In this document: positions 44,133 through 56,373 of the stretch, one piece after another
Layout of the letters: every line of letters starts with the position of its first letter
How positions within the stretch are numbered: the first letter of the stretch is position 1
NCBI GenBank assembly: GCA_025175895.1
Contig: CM045993.1
Span: 49,914,621 to 49,978,620, forward strand
Direction of reading: 5' to 3'
Origin: Wurfbainia villosa
Lineage: Eukaryota; Streptophyta; Magnoliopsida; Zingiberales; Zingiberaceae
DNA: 64,000 bases
Notes under the pieces: generated by a model
What the model was told of the DNA's origin: nothing
What the model saw: the letters and a program-made list of their open reading frames with translations, nothing else
Databases searched by the model: none
Position numbers and translations under genes: made by a program

Positions 44133-45644
44133 TATTGGTGCAATCGGCCCAGGTCACGATTGACCGGACTCGAGTTTGACTCGAGTGATGTTTTGATGTT
44201 TGACATGGAAGTTTGACATTGATGTCTGATAATATTTTGGGGAGATTGTTGGAACAATTAACTCGGGTCATGATTGACCGGACTCGAGTTTGACTCGAGG
44301 AGGATTTTGATGGTTGACTGGAGTTGACCAGGTCATGGAAAGTCCAAGTCTTGAGTACTTGGCAAGGAAAGTCCAACATGGGTTGGCAAGGAAAAGTCCA
44401 ACATGGGTTGGCAAGGAAAAGTCCAACATGGGTTGACAAAGAAAAGTCCAAGCATGGGTCTTGGCAAAGAAAAGTCCAAGCATGGGTCTTGGCATGGAAA
44501 GTCCAACATGGGTTGGCAAGGGAAAGTCCAAGCTTGAGTCATGGCATTTAGAAAGTCTAAGGGTTTTGATATTGGCGGCGTAAAGTCCAAGGGTGAAGTC
44601 TTGGCAGCATAAGTCTAATGGTTGGCGGCGTAAAGTCCAAGCGGAGTCTTGGCGGCGTAAGTCCAATGTGCCTTGGCGGTGTAGACACTGTTAGCATGAC
44701 ATAGCCGATGGAAGCACCTGAAGGCTAGCGTAATGGATGAATAAGTCATGGATAACTTGGAGGGATCCGAGAGGTGCGAGGCTGATGGAGGTGGCTAGAA
44801 GGCTTAGGTCTAGGATAAGGGTGGTCTGGCAAGTATGGGGGCACCATACTTGGGTTAAAACCTCATGTTTGAGGTTGGCAGTCGACTAGAGTTCGACTGC
44901 CATTTAAGAGATGAAATTGCTCATTGGAGCAATGATCGATGTCAATGGCAATGATCATTCGTGGTTTAGTCGCGAGCAATGCTCGTGCCGAGGGCATCGA
45001 CACGGTTGAAGTCGACTGCCAATGTTGGCAGTCGATTGGTGAGAGTCCCATTGGAACTTTTCCAACGTGGATTGAGTCGTTGTCTCACAGCAACAGTGAC
45101 ATCAATTGACTGATGACTTATGACAGTCGACTGATCGGTGGAAATCCAGCCCGATGCAGGTTAAAAGGGAGCTATTCATGGAGATTCTGGCATTAGTTAT
45201 TTGGGAGCTTACTTGGGGCAATTTGAAGGCGAATTGCATGTGCATTTCAGGGTCCTTCAACCTCATCCAAGCAACCAACAAGCAAAGTGCTCAAACCCTA
45301 GTTTTGTAAAGTGTTCTTTACATTTCTTTGTATTTTGCTTGTATTTTCGTGTATTACTTTTGTAATCACTTGTACGAGGTTTCTCCACCTCCGACTTGTT
45401 GTCGAGAAGGAGTTTATTGATTAGTGATTGCGTGTGCATCACTAGAGCTCGATCCATGGAGTAGGAACCATTCGGTTCCGAACCATGTTATATCCTTGTG
45501 TTTGTGTGTTTGTGTTTTCATTATTTCTTTATTATCTTTGTTTTCGCTGCGCTAACGAAAATTGTAGACAAGAACGCGAACAAATTCCATCATGCACTAG
45601 CTCGATGCTATTCACCCCCTCTAGCGTTCAAACGATCCCCTACA
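44133..45644 (+). repeat. 3' LTR of the nested SIRE-like element
   Basis: This 1512-bp LTR starts TATTGG (TG mutated to TA) and ends CTACA before TCCTC. The hairpin array at 44335-44690 has a different unit number from the 5' LTR. Leader helix 2 (45455-45487) has CATGG/CCATG where the 5' LTR has TGTGG/CCACG. One arm of helix 1 is deleted. Confidence 0.9.
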
Positions 45645-46143
45645 TCCTCTTCTAGGAGGCCTTCGGACAGATGCAATTGGGGAATGCACAATTGGAGGAC
45701 ATAACTACTCCTCTGTTAGGATTTGCGGGACATATGGTGCACCCCATGGGGCAAATCTCGTTGCCTCTCACTCTGGGCACAAAGCTCAGTCAAAAAACTA
45801 ATATTGTTCCATTTCTCATAGTGAATGCTCCATCCACTTACAATGAAATTTTAGGTCATCCTTTTCTGTCTATTTTCTAGGCAGTGGCTTCCCCCTATCA
45901 TCAGAAGGTAAAGTTTCCGGTCGGCCAGCTGATCGAGGAAGTAAGGGGAGAACAGAAGGCGGCTAGAAGCTGCTATGTGCAAATGGTCAGGGATGACCAG
46001 AAGAAGGCCAGAGTCGACGACCCCAAGGGGAAGGCCGTCATGATTTCTGAAGTATGTGTGCTGAAAGAGTCCCCTCCCAGAGCTGGAACAATAGAAGAAG
46101 GGGAATCTGTAGAGATAGCCCCTGGAAAAGTCACTCGGTGGCG
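45645..46143 (+). pseudogene. Gypsy protease, C-terminal half, and PR-RT linker
   Basis: It continues the protease after the insertion: one TAG at 45653, then a frame 45671-45880 with YNEILGHPFL, the usual C-terminal protease motif. A charged linker frame (45884-46183) leads to RT. TSD copy at 45645-45649. Confidence 0.8.
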
Positions 46144-47500
46144 CAACAGCTCGAGATTAAGGAAGAGATGGTGGCCTGCTTGAAAAAGAATGAAGATATC
46201 TTTGCCAAGGATGTGCACGACCTGACGGGAATAGATCCTCACATTGCTGAACATCATCTCAACATTACCAGAGGAATCCGACCCGTCCAGCAGAAGCGGC
46301 GACACTTCGGGCCTGAGAAGGATAAAGTTATAGCAGAAGAAGTAGATAAATTGTTACAGGCAGGTCATGTTAAAGAAGTTCAATTCCTTGAGTGGGTGTC
46401 TAATGTAGTTCTGGTCCCCAAGCCTTCTGGGCAGTGGAGGATATGTTTTGACTTTCATGATTTAAATAAAGTGTGCCCTAAAGACTACTACCCCTTGCCT
46501 CGTATTGATCGGTTAGTTGATTCCACCATTATGAAGTGGTATCCCTTATGGATGCTTACCAAGGATATCATCAAATACCACTGGCAAAAGAGGACCAGAA
46601 GCGTGTCAGTTTTGTGATGGCAGGAGGGTTGTATGCGTACGTAGTGATGCCTTTTGGCTTAAAGAACGCTGGATCCACATATTAATGACTCATGGACAAA
46701 ATTTTCGTGGAGCAAAAGGGCAAGAACGTGGAAGTTTACGTTGATGATATCCTCATCAAGTCAAAAACCACTCAGGATCTAGTTATAGATCTGGATGAGA
46801 CTTTTGCCACTCTGAGGCGGTACAACATGAAGGTAAACCCCAAAAAGTGTCTGTTCGACGTAAAGAGTGGGAAATTTCTGGGGTATATTGTAACCAAGAA
46901 GGGACTGCAAGACAATCCGGAGAAAGTGCAGTCATTGTGTAATATGAAGTCACTTACTAATCTGTGAGAGACTCAAAGTTAGTAGGAAAAATAGTTTTCC
47001 TATCTTGATTTATAGCTAGGTCGGCGGACAAGGGGCTACCTTTCTTTCAGATTCTACACAAAGCCGCTAAGTTCCAGTGGGATGATCAGTGTGAGAAGGC
47101 CTTCCAAGAGTTGAAGAAGTATTTAGTTGAACTACCTCTGCTAGCCAAACCAGTCTCAGGGGAACCATTGTGGATGTATTTAGTTGTTTTAGAGGGAGCT
47201 GTCAGTTCAGTATTGTTGAAGTAAGAAGGTTCTCAGCAACAACCCATTTACTACACCAGTCATATCTTGAAAGGAGCAGAGTCACGATATACTGAGCTGG
47301 AGAAGCTGGCATATATTCTAGTTTTGACAGCCAGCAAGCTAAGGTCATACTTCCTGGCCCATCCAATCAATGTGTTGACTCACAGTGAACTAGGTAAGGT
47401 GGTGACTAAGCCTAATTTTTCAGGGAGGCTCGCCAAGTGGGCTGTGGAACTAAGTGAGTATGACATTCACTACCATCCCCGAATAGCTGTCAAGGCTTAG
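46144..47500 (+). pseudogene. Gypsy reverse transcriptase and RNase H
   Basis: The RT N-terminal part has WRICFDFHDLNKVCPKD (46437-46487). Frames then shift; MPFGLKNAG near 46650 is followed by two stops. The active site YVDDILIKS is at about 46736-46762. RNase H homology resumes at 47040-47500 (FQWDDQCEKAF, ELEKLAYIL, KWAVELSEYDIHY). At least four frame breaks are present. The order is that of Ty3/gypsy. Confidence 0.88.
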
Positions 47501-47935
47501 GCTTTAACGGATTTCCTAGCAGAGGTACTTGTTGGTCTAGCAAATAGCTCGGCTGATAAAGGAGAAAAGTTGGAGGCATGGAATGTCTTTGTGGATGGGT
47601 CTTCTGGATCTACGGGCAGCAGAGTGGGAGTACTATTGATATCCCCTGAAAAAGAAGAAACTCGCATAGCCGTCCGCCTTGGATATCGGGCATCTAATAA
47701 TGAAGCCGAATATGAAGCCATCCTAGCTAGGTTGCAAGCCGCCAGAGCCGTGGGGGCAGCTTCTATCACGATCCATTCAAATTCCCAGTTGGCGGTATCA
47801 CAGCTCCAGGGTGCTTTTGTGGTTTGGGAAGAAAGATTGCAGAAATATTTGATGACTTTTGAAAAAGAAAAGACTCATTTTCAGCAAGTCCTTCTGCAGC
47901 AGATTCCAAGAGAAAATAATCGGAAGGCAGACTAA
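47501..47935 (+). pseudogene. Second RNase H domain (aRNH-type), gypsy Tat marker
   Basis: The frame 47570-47935 has VFVDGSSGSTG, SNNEAEYEAILARLQAA and HSNSQLAVSQLQG. These are the motifs of the additional archaeal-like RNase H found between RNase H and integrase in Tat elements. The usual SDSQL aspartate is Asn here. It ends with a TAA in the RENNRKAD motif that normally reads on into integrase. Confidence 0.85.
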
Positions 47936-49153
47936 TTGGCTCGACTAGCTAGCACTCTAAAAGGGGTGAAACAACCTGGGGCGATCTTCGTAGAAGTTCC
48001 CAGTTCCCTGGTAGTGTATGATGTGGAGGAGGCAATACCAGGAATTAATCAGATCCTTGATTGTAGAACTGATATTATGGCATATTTACAGCAAGGGAAG
48101 GCCTCAGAAGAGAGAGGAGTGACATCTGTTTTAATAGCCAGAGCAAAGCAGTTCACCATTGTGGATGGAGTCCTATATAAGATGTCTTTTGGGCATCCCC
48201 TATTGAAATGCTTGGGAAAAGAAGCTGCAGAATGGGTACTCCGGGAAATACACGAGGGTTGTTACAGTAACCATTTGGGAGGAAGAGCCTTGGCAAGGAA
48301 AATATTGTTGGCTGGGTACTTTTTGCCCACTCTTCAGCAAGATGCAGCTCGTATAGTGCAGATTTGTTTCTGAGTGACCGGCCAAGCTGATGAAAGCTAT
48401 CATTGCTTACTGTTCCTTTGATCAGTGGGGAATGGATATAGTGGGTCTCATGCCTATGACACCCTTACAGAAGAAATTTTTATTAGTGGCAGTAGATTAC
48501 TTCTTCAAGTGGGTGGAAGCAGAGCCCCTCGCTAAAATCATTGAAAATGCAGTAATCCAGTTTCTGTGGAAGAACATTATCTGTCGGTATGGAATCCCAA
48601 AGAGGTTGGTCAGTAACAATGGGTGGCAATTTCAGGGAAAGAAAATCAGAGAATGGTGTCAAAGTTTCAATATCTAGCAGTCCTTCACCTCCGTAGCCCA
48701 CCCTCAAGCTAATGGGCAGGCAGAGGTGACTAATAGAATCCTCATTCAAGGGTTAAAGACTAAACTGGGTGCTCAGAGGGGGAATTGGGTGGATGAATTG
48801 CCAGGGATCTTATGGGCTTACCGAACTACTCCTAAAATAGCGACGGAGGAAACCCCCTTTAGCTTGGTGTACGGAACGGAAGCTGTTATCCCTGTGGAAG
48901 CCCTTCTGAGCAGTGCTCGAATTGAAGCCTATGAGCCAGAGCAGAACCAAATCATCCGAGGAACCGAGCTGGATTTGCTGAAGGAGAAGCAGGAACAAGT
49001 ACTTAGGCGAGCAGAATTTTATAAGAGAAGAGTGCAGCAAGCCTTTAATAAAGGGTGGTGCCCCGAAGATTTCAAGAAGGAGATCTAGTTTTATGCAAAG
49101 TCAACCCTGCGGGAGATCTGGAGAAGTTAGATCCGAATTGAGAAGGACCCTAC
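47936..49153 (+). pseudogene. Gypsy integrase, main part
   Basis: The HHCC-type region (48228-48373; EIHEGCYSNHLGGRALARKI) is cut by a stop in its cysteine pair. The catalytic core has QWGMDIVGLMP with the first Asp. The second reads LVSNNGWQF, where Asp is normal. AQANGQAEVTNR-like HPQANGQAEVTNR keeps the Glu. The C-terminal part (WAYRTTPK, TPFSLVYGTEAVIPVE) runs to 49088, and broken frames continue to the copia insertion at 49154. Confidence 0.88.
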
Positions 49154-50532
49154 TGTTGGTGCAGTGGGCACCAAAGTCGAACCGGTATTTTGATTATGGC
49201 AAAAGGCTCAATAGTTAAGGGTATATTTGTTATCTTACGAGCTCAATTAAGTGTGCAGAAATGCTAAAGTTGAGCGGAAGGTCTGCGACACCCGGTGGGA
49301 ACCGAGGTGGTCGGGCAACGCCAGAGGGATTTCGGAGGAAGCCGAGGTACTCGGGTGAAGACCGGAAGCGAGGCTACAAGGTAAGCTCGTGTGAAAGCGA
49401 AGCAAGGACGTTAAGCGTAGATCCGACCCAATACCTCCAATGGAAGGTCTAGGTCGAGATCAGTTGGTTAGAACCATCGTACTTTATATTTTAAGCTAAC
49501 TTGTACTGCAGTCCAAAACCCTTTGACCAGTCGTCTACTACAGTCAACTGTTGGTCTAGTTCCAGCCTCGAGAAGAGCTCGAATTTCAAGGGGGTGAATT
49601 TGGACTTGACTCGTGTTTTGGTACAAAGGGTGATGTGGCATCAAGGTGGACATCCAAACCATCACCAAGCTTGGACCCCCAAAATTAGGTGATGTGGCAT
49701 CAAGGTGGACATCCAAAACCATCATCAAGTTGGACGCCCAAAATGAGGTGAGTTGGCACAAGATGGTTGGCAAACCACCATCAAGCTTGGACGCCCAAAA
49801 TGAGGAGAGTTGGCACAAGATGGTTGGCTCCCATGATGTGGCACAAGTTGGATGGCTCCAACAAGTTGGCGTGAAGGCCTCCTTGAGGTGGCACAAGGTG
49901 GTTGGATGAGCACCTCATCCTTGAGTTGTGGCACAAGGTGGTTGGATGAAGCACCTCATCCTTGAGTTGGCGCAAAGGATGTGGATGAGCAAGACTTGGG
50001 GGATAAGAACCTCACCTTGGACACTACCTATGTCTAAATTCATAGATCAATATCCATAAATAGACATGTTCACGCCAAGCAAAATATATAAGAAATCAAG
50101 AGCTCTCAACACGCCGTCGTAACGCCGCTACTACTACTCACATTTGCTACGACGAAGTGCCGCCGACAACGAAAGCTACATCTTCTACTTATAAGAGTTG
50201 TCGTTATATTTATTTAAGTTCTACTTCTTTAAATTGTCTTTGTGCTTTAATCGTAACAAGGAAAGGGGGAGTGTCCCTTTGCCTTGATTTCTTTTTGTGA
50301 TCGTTGCTCCTACTTCCAACGAGGAGGAGTGGTTTTAGTGAATTGCCCTCCGTACGTGATCAAGGATCACTAGGGCCGTGGATTAGCAATCGAAAGATTG
50401 TGAACCACGTAAAAATATCTTGTCTACTTTATATTTCAGTGCACTCTCTACTTGCTTTTACTTATTGCAAAAGTTTTTTTAACGACATCAGATCGCTTAT
50501 TCACCCCCTCTAGCGACACTTTCGATCCAACA
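49154..50532 (+). repeat. 5' LTR of the SIRE copia
   Basis: It runs from TGTTGGTGCAGTGGG to GATCCAACA. U3 carries a degenerate repeat with TGGCACAAG and GGTGGTTGGATGA units (49630-49985). The TATA box is ATATATA (50084-50090), followed by the leader helices and a U5 with TTATTCACCCCCTCTAGCG. Confidence 0.9.
50307..50409 (+). promoter_or_regulatory. Predicted three-helix LTR leader structure
   Basis: Helix 0 is CTCCT/AGGAG (50307-50326) with loop ACTTCCAACG. Helix 1 is GTGATC/GATCAC around AAG (50356-50370). Helix 2 (50377-50409) has outer stem CGTGG/CCACG, inner stem CAATC/GATTG and a GAAA tetraloop, with ATTAG and TGAA as the internal-loop strands. All stems are perfect in this copy. Confidence 0.65.
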
Positions 50533-50534
50533 AT

Positions 50535-50545
50535 TGGTATCGAGC
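50535..50545 (+). other. Primer binding site of the SIRE copia
   Basis: TGGTATCGAGC, two bases after the LTR, is the initiator tRNA-Met site with one A missing. Confidence 0.85.
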
Positions 50546-50888
50546 GGCGCTAAGATTCGTGAAACCACCAATCTAGCTTTGTTTTTCTTTTTCACAGATT
50601 ATTTATTTATTTATTTCTGTGTATAATTATTTCACTTGCTTATCTTCTCCTACATATAGAATTGCATTAGAGGCTTTAGGATCCGGATAAGGTTGTCCTT
50701 CGGGTTAGATCCCGAGTAAGGTTGTCCTCCGGAACTTCAACGACATTCGCATTTGATTGTTTATTTCTTTTTGCAAGTTACATTTTATATATATTTTTTT
50801 TACTTCAAGACTACTAATCCAAGACGAAAGTCTTGGAATATTCTTTCGTGTGTTTTGCAAGATTCTTTTCGCTTCTTCTTGTTTTTAA

Positions 50889-52506
50889 ATGGCCCATCTC
50901 AAGGGTTTAGCACCGCTCGACCCCGCTTTTACAACGGTAATGACTTTTCGCTTATTGGAAGGGTCGGATGGAATGCTTTCTTAAAACCCAAATCGAGATG
51001 TGGATCGTAATCCAAACCGGTTTCACACTTCCTATTAATGAAGATGGTGAATCTTTGGGTTACGATCAATGGTCAAATTCCATGAAAAAACAAGTAGAAG
51101 CCGATGCCAAGGCAACTCAAATCTTGCAATGTGGGTTGTCCAAGGAAGAGCTCAACCGCGTCGGCCCCTTCATTAGTGCAAAGGACTTATGGACCAAGCT
51201 AGTGGAACTACACGAAGGCACCGACGACACGAAGGTATGTAAAAGAGATTTACTTTTAAATAAATTGTATAACTTGAAAATGCAGGAAAACGAGACCGCA
51301 ACTCAACTACATGCTCGTATCCAAGACATCGTCAACCAACTCCATGCCATCGGACAAAAGGTCGAGAATCGCGACCTTATCAGGTATTCTCTTAACTCGC
51401 TTTCCTAGGACCACCTTGTGGGCATCCATGGTCGATGCCTACAAGGTCTCAAGGACCTTTCTAAAATTAGGTTAGACGAATTGTTTTCGAACTTGAATTA
51501 CATGAGCAAACTAACGTGGTCCAGCCGAGAAGAGTATTGCGTTAGTTGCGTGTTCCAAGAAGAAGAAGCCCGCAAGCAAGCCACAAGGAAGAAGACGAGT
51601 CCGAATCGGAAGTAGACTCGAATAGAATCCGAACTAGTCAATCTAGTTCGAAGATGATCAAGAGACGAAACGACCAACAACTCAAGGTAAGCCTAAACCT
51701 AATTCAAATACTTCTAATTTTAGATGCTATGAGCAATGGTGTTCGGTCACATCAATTCAGAGTGCACAAATCTAAAGAATAACTCATCAAAGAAAAAGAA
51801 ACCGCTAAACGCTACATGGGAGGAGTAGTCGGAGTAAGAAGACGATATCCAAGCTCAAAAGGCCAAGCCGATCGAGCACGACTCAAACCAAGAAGAGTCC
51901 GAGTCCGAATCCGGCGATGAGCTTCCATTCAAGACAAGCCACGGATCCGTATCCGGTTCAAAAGAATCATTAAGGGTAAGTCGGTCGTTACTTAATACTT
52001 TGTATGGTGCAATTAAATTTTTAAATAAGAAACTAGCTAAGTCCGAGTCCAAGGTCGAGACCCTAATTGAGGAGGTTAACCTCCTCAAACATGAGGTCTC
52101 CCTAACCTCTTCGACTCCTCGTATTCAAGAGGAGGACTCAACTCAAGTTGAAAAGCTTGAAGTTGAGAACTCGCTTTTGAAAACACAAGTCGAAGACCTT
52201 AGGAACACGTTGGAAAGGTTCACTTTGGGATCCAAGGGACTTGACCTCTTACTTGTATCACAAAGGGCCGTGTACAACAAGGCCGGACTCGGGTTTAACT
52301 CAAATACAACCAATAAGTCATATATGTCTATAGTAAACCAACATAAGAAAAATGTCCAAGCATGGGTCCCTAAGATCACTTTGATTTCAACTTTAGGATC
52401 TAACATGTATTGGGTTCCCAAGGACCAAATTCACTATGTGAATAGACCCACTCGATTCAATGGTCCAGGGGGAGCCAATACAAAATGTATTTTTGTTAAG
52501 TCTTAG
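50889..52506 (+). pseudogene. gag of the SIRE copia
   Basis: ATG 50889 follows the leader. Early frameshifts separate it from frame 50968-51408, the UBN2-type Gag core (DAKATQILQCGLS, DLWTKLVELHEGT). Further broken frames contain a zinc-knuckle remnant near 51720-51770 with disrupted spacing. The last frame, 52000-52506, has a coiled coil (KVETLIEEVNLLKHEV, LEVENSLLKTQVEDL) and ends with MYWVPKDQ. The C-terminal WVPK motif is shared with the non-autonomous Gags. Confidence 0.85.
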
Positions 52507-52974
52507 AAATTGCATGCTTAGTTTTTCCTTTATTTTTAGAATGGTTAGATAGGACTCATAATCAACTAAAATCCTACGAAAAGATTGAGCCTCGGGGAGC
52601 CTCTTTTCAAAAATAACTAGTTAGACCAAGATGTAGTCTCAAGTAAGTCGAGTTATCAATTTCTTGAAATTAGCTTTGTCTAAGGAAGTGGTCGTTGTTC
52701 ATCAAAGAAGGCAAGGCCTCATGCCTCGCCACGACCGAAGCTAATCTCTTGAAAAGATTACTTGATGAGCTTAGACTAAATCGAATCTAACCTAATGTTG
52801 GTTAATTTAAATTCATTAAAATTAATCAAGTAAAATTGAAAGTCATCTCACAATAACACATAGGAATAACATGTTTTGATCATGTAGATATTGGTGAGAT
52901 GATTTAGGTTTAAAAACTTACAAACAACCCTTTAGTAATTCCAATATCCGATCCAACTACCTTATATGTAGGAT
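52507..52974 (+). mobile_element. gag-pol spacer of the SIRE copia
   Basis: It is non-coding. The part at 52670-52760 (AAGGAAGTGGTCGTTGTTC, then GCCTCGCCACGA) matches in reverse 22260-22340 of the gag-only element at 20149-25160, which links the two families. Confidence 0.65.
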
Positions 52975-53921
52975 CAATGGATGTTGGACAGTGGTTGCTC
53001 CCGACACATGACCGGGGATCAACTCAAATTTTCGAAGTTACGATTCAAAGCGACAAGGATCGGTAGCCTTGAAATAGCGGCAAGCTCAAAATCATCGGAT
53101 CAGGTGATATTGAGCTCAACTCTAACTTTACAATTCAAAATGTCTTATTAGTAGAAAACTTTCAATATAATTTACTTAGTGTAAGCCAATTGTGTGATAA
53201 CAATTATAAGGTCATATTTCTAGAAAATGAATGCGTAATCAAGATAAATGCAACATCTAAAATAATACTTAAAGGAACTAGGAATAGCAACATCTACACA
53301 ATAAATTTACCCAACTCCTCAACCAAGTGTCTTATGACACAGCAAGAGGAATCTTGGTTATGGCACCGAAGACTCGGACACTCGCACCCAAGACTCGTCC
53401 ACAAGATGAGTCAGAGTGGATTGGTTATAGGTTTGCCTAAACTAAACAACTTGGACAATAAAATATGTAATGCTTGTCAACAAGGTAAACAATCTAGGAC
53501 ACAACATCAATTAACTAATCAAGAACGAACCAAAAGTGTTCTTGAGCTCCTACACATGGATCTATTTGATTCACATGGAGCTAAGTCACTCAATGGTAGT
53601 CAATTTTGCTTAGTCATAATTAACGACTATTCTAGATTTACTTGGGTTAGGTTTATCAAACATAAAAATGATACTCTAGACCAACTAATCAATCTTTGTA
53701 GGTTAATCGAAAATCAAAAGAACCTTAAGATTAAAAGACTTAGAAGCGATCATGGTGGTGAATTCGAAAACCACAGGTTTACAGATTTCTGTAACCTAAA
53801 CGGATACCACCATGAGTTTTCATGTCCTAGAACCCCACAACAAAATGGGTTAGTCGAACGGAAAAATAGAACCCTACAAGAAGCCGCTAGGACAATGTTA
53901 AGCAGTATAACCTACAGATAG
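52975..53921 (+). pseudogene. Protease and integrase core of the SIRE copia
   Basis: Protease active site LDSGCSRHMTG is near 52985-53018, followed by frameshifts. Frame 53190-53921 contains the GAG-pre-integrase domain (WLWHRRLGHSHPRL, CNACQQGK) and an integrase core with all three acidic positions: HMDLFDSHG, RSDHGGEF and NGLVERKNRT. A frame break follows at 53921. Confidence 0.88.
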
Positions 53922-55958
53922 ATTTTGGCGAGGTAGTTAGTACGGCTTGCTATGTCCAAAATAGGATCCTTATGGTAAAGAGGCACCAAAAGTCCTCGTA
54001 CGAGATTTATCACGATAAAATACCGAACATCAAATACTTTAGGGTATTTGGATGCAAGGTACATATCTTAAACACTAAGGATTACCTAGGGAAATTCAAA
54101 TCCAAAACCTCTACTGGAACCTTTCTAGGATACTCAACCACCAGTAGAGCTTATAGTGTATACAATCACGACACTCTTAGAGTCGAAGAAACCATTAATA
54201 TAGTTTTCGACGAAGGACACGAACCCGTTCAATCCTTAACAAAACCAACTAGCAAATCAACTTATAGCAAACCCGACTCTGATCTTGAACTTGAATCTCG
54301 TCCTAACCCAAGTCATCCTATCGACCAAGTGATAGATGACCCTAACCCAAGTCATCCTATCAATCAAGTTATAGGTGATCCAAATTTAGGGGTTTGAACT
54401 AGAGCTTCATACCGAAACATTAGTCAAATCTCGTTAATTTCCAAAATCGAACCCAAAACTATTGAACAAGCACTTCTTGATCCCGACTGGATTATTGCTA
54501 TGCAAGAAGAGCTAGCTCAATTCACTAGAAATGAAGTCTGGGAATTAGTACCACCACCTAAAGAAAAATCAATTATTGGAACAAGGTGGGTATTTCGAAA
54601 TAAACTTGATGATAAAGGTGAAGTAGTTAGAAATAAAGCTAGGTTAGTCGCAAAAGGGTTTAGTCAAGTCGAAGGTTTAGATTACGATGAGACCTCCGCC
54701 CCCGTAGCAAGACTAGAGTCCATCCGAATGTTGTTAGCATATGCTGCACATCGAGGTTTTAAATTGTTTCAAATGGATGTCAAGTCAGCATTTTTGAATG
54801 GATACATTAAGGAAGAAGTTTACGTCAGTCAACCTCCCGGATTGAAAATCTAGATAAACTGACCATGTCCTTAGACTTAAGAAAGCCCTATATGGACTCA
54901 AACAAGCCCCAAGAGCTTGATGCGAAGGCTTTCGATCTATCTTAAGTCCAAAGGATTCAACCAAGGTTTAGTCGACCCAACCTTATTCATAAAAACCGTA
55001 GGAAAAGAAATCTTTATAGCCCAAATCTATGTAGATGATATAATTTTGGAACTACCAACTCGATCTGCTAAGCGAATTCATCTCACTTATGGAAAGTGAA
55101 TTTGAAATGAATTTAGTAGGAGAGTTAAGTTTCTTCTTAGGTTTACAAATTAAACAAACTAAAGATGGAATATATTTACATCAACAAAAATATACTAAGG
55201 ACTTAATAAATCGATTTGGAATGCAAGATGCTAAAATAATTAATACACCTATAGCAACTAATGTTAATATAAGCGAAGATGTAGAAGGAAAACCCGTTGA
55301 CCTAAAATACTATAGGAGGCGCAATAGGAAGTCTCCTATACTTAACATGAGCCGACCCGACATTTTATTCGCGGTAAGTATGTGCGAGTTACAAACTGTG
55401 CCAAGGAGTCTCACCTAACCCTAGTCAGCGTATCCTTAGATATCTAAAGACACGCTAAGCGTAGGTATTTGGTACCTAGATCTAGAGTTTAATCTAATCG
55501 GCTACTCGACTCCGACTATGCCGGTAGTAAACTCGATAGAAAGAGCACGAGTGGTTGTTGTCAAATCCTCGGCTCGAGTCTAGTAAGTTGGTGCAGTAGG
55601 AAGCAGCATTGCGTTGCCTTATCTACCACCGAAGCCGAATACGTTGCGATGGGTGAGTGTGTCTCTCAGCTCCTGTGGATGAAGCACACTCTCCAAGACT
55701 TTAGCTTAATCTTTAACAACATTAAAACCTACATAGATAACATCAGTTCAATTAACTAAAAATCCAATATGTCATTCTAGGACAAAACATATAGAAGTTA
55801 AACACCACTTCATTAGGGAACATGTAACTAATGGAACTATACAACTAGAGTATGTTGAGTCCAAATCAAACCTAGCGGACATCTTCACCAAACCACTACC
55901 CGAAGCCGAATTTAGTTTATTAAGACGAAAGTTAGGTATGTGCGTAATAGAGTAGGAT
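53922..55958 (+). pseudogene. Integrase C-terminus, RT and RNase H of the SIRE copia
   Basis: The integrase C-terminal part is at 53972-54397 (FRVFGCKVHILN, GTFLGYS). RT begins at 54500 (TRWVFRNKLD, ARLVAKGF, QMDVKSAFLNG), breaks near 54853, and has the active site YVDDII at about 55030-55047. RNase H motifs (DYAGSKLDRKSTSG, LSTTEAEYVA, then the KPLPEAEF end) lie in shifting frames from 55430 to 55955. At least five frame breaks are present. The element cannot make a polyprotein. Confidence 0.85.
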
Positions 55959-56285
55959 TTAAATTTTTCTATATATGTACTCTATTTTTGCTTCTTTTTA
56001 TGAAATTAGCCTAAGTCTTACCTTAGAAATCATATACCTATAGATTTAAGGAGCCAACACATCTCACAACACATAGGACTAATGTGTTTGTGTACTTAGC
56101 CAATGAGGGCGTGAGATGTTAGGACCTTACTCCTGGTTCTAGATGTAGATTCGCATCGATATGAACCATGGAGTATAATTATTTAAATTAATCAACTCCT
56201 TCAAGACTTATTGATCATTCTATATCAATCAAGTCCAACCGAGTTACATTTTAGATGAACATATTTTCAAGCTTATTATTATTTT

Positions 56286-56373
<88 letters not shown>

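Larger units (their letters stand above)
38895..45644 (+). mobile_element. Non-autonomous SIRE-like copia element nested in the gypsy protease (TSD TCCTC)
   Basis: This 6750-bp element is flanked by TCCTC (38890-38894 and 45645-45649), with ends TGTTGG...CTACA. LTRs are 1584 and 1512 bp, followed by PBS and a gag of about 1.7 kb in broken frames. About 1.8 kb of non-coding DNA and a polypurine tract precede the 3' LTR. No pol is present. The best preserved copy of the family at 1-7849 and 8896-10400. Confidence 0.92.

Noticed and set aside
49468..49934. Overlapping ORFs in the SIRE LTR, repeated at 57149-57492
   Set aside because: They cover the degenerate U3 repeat on both strands and do not match any family.
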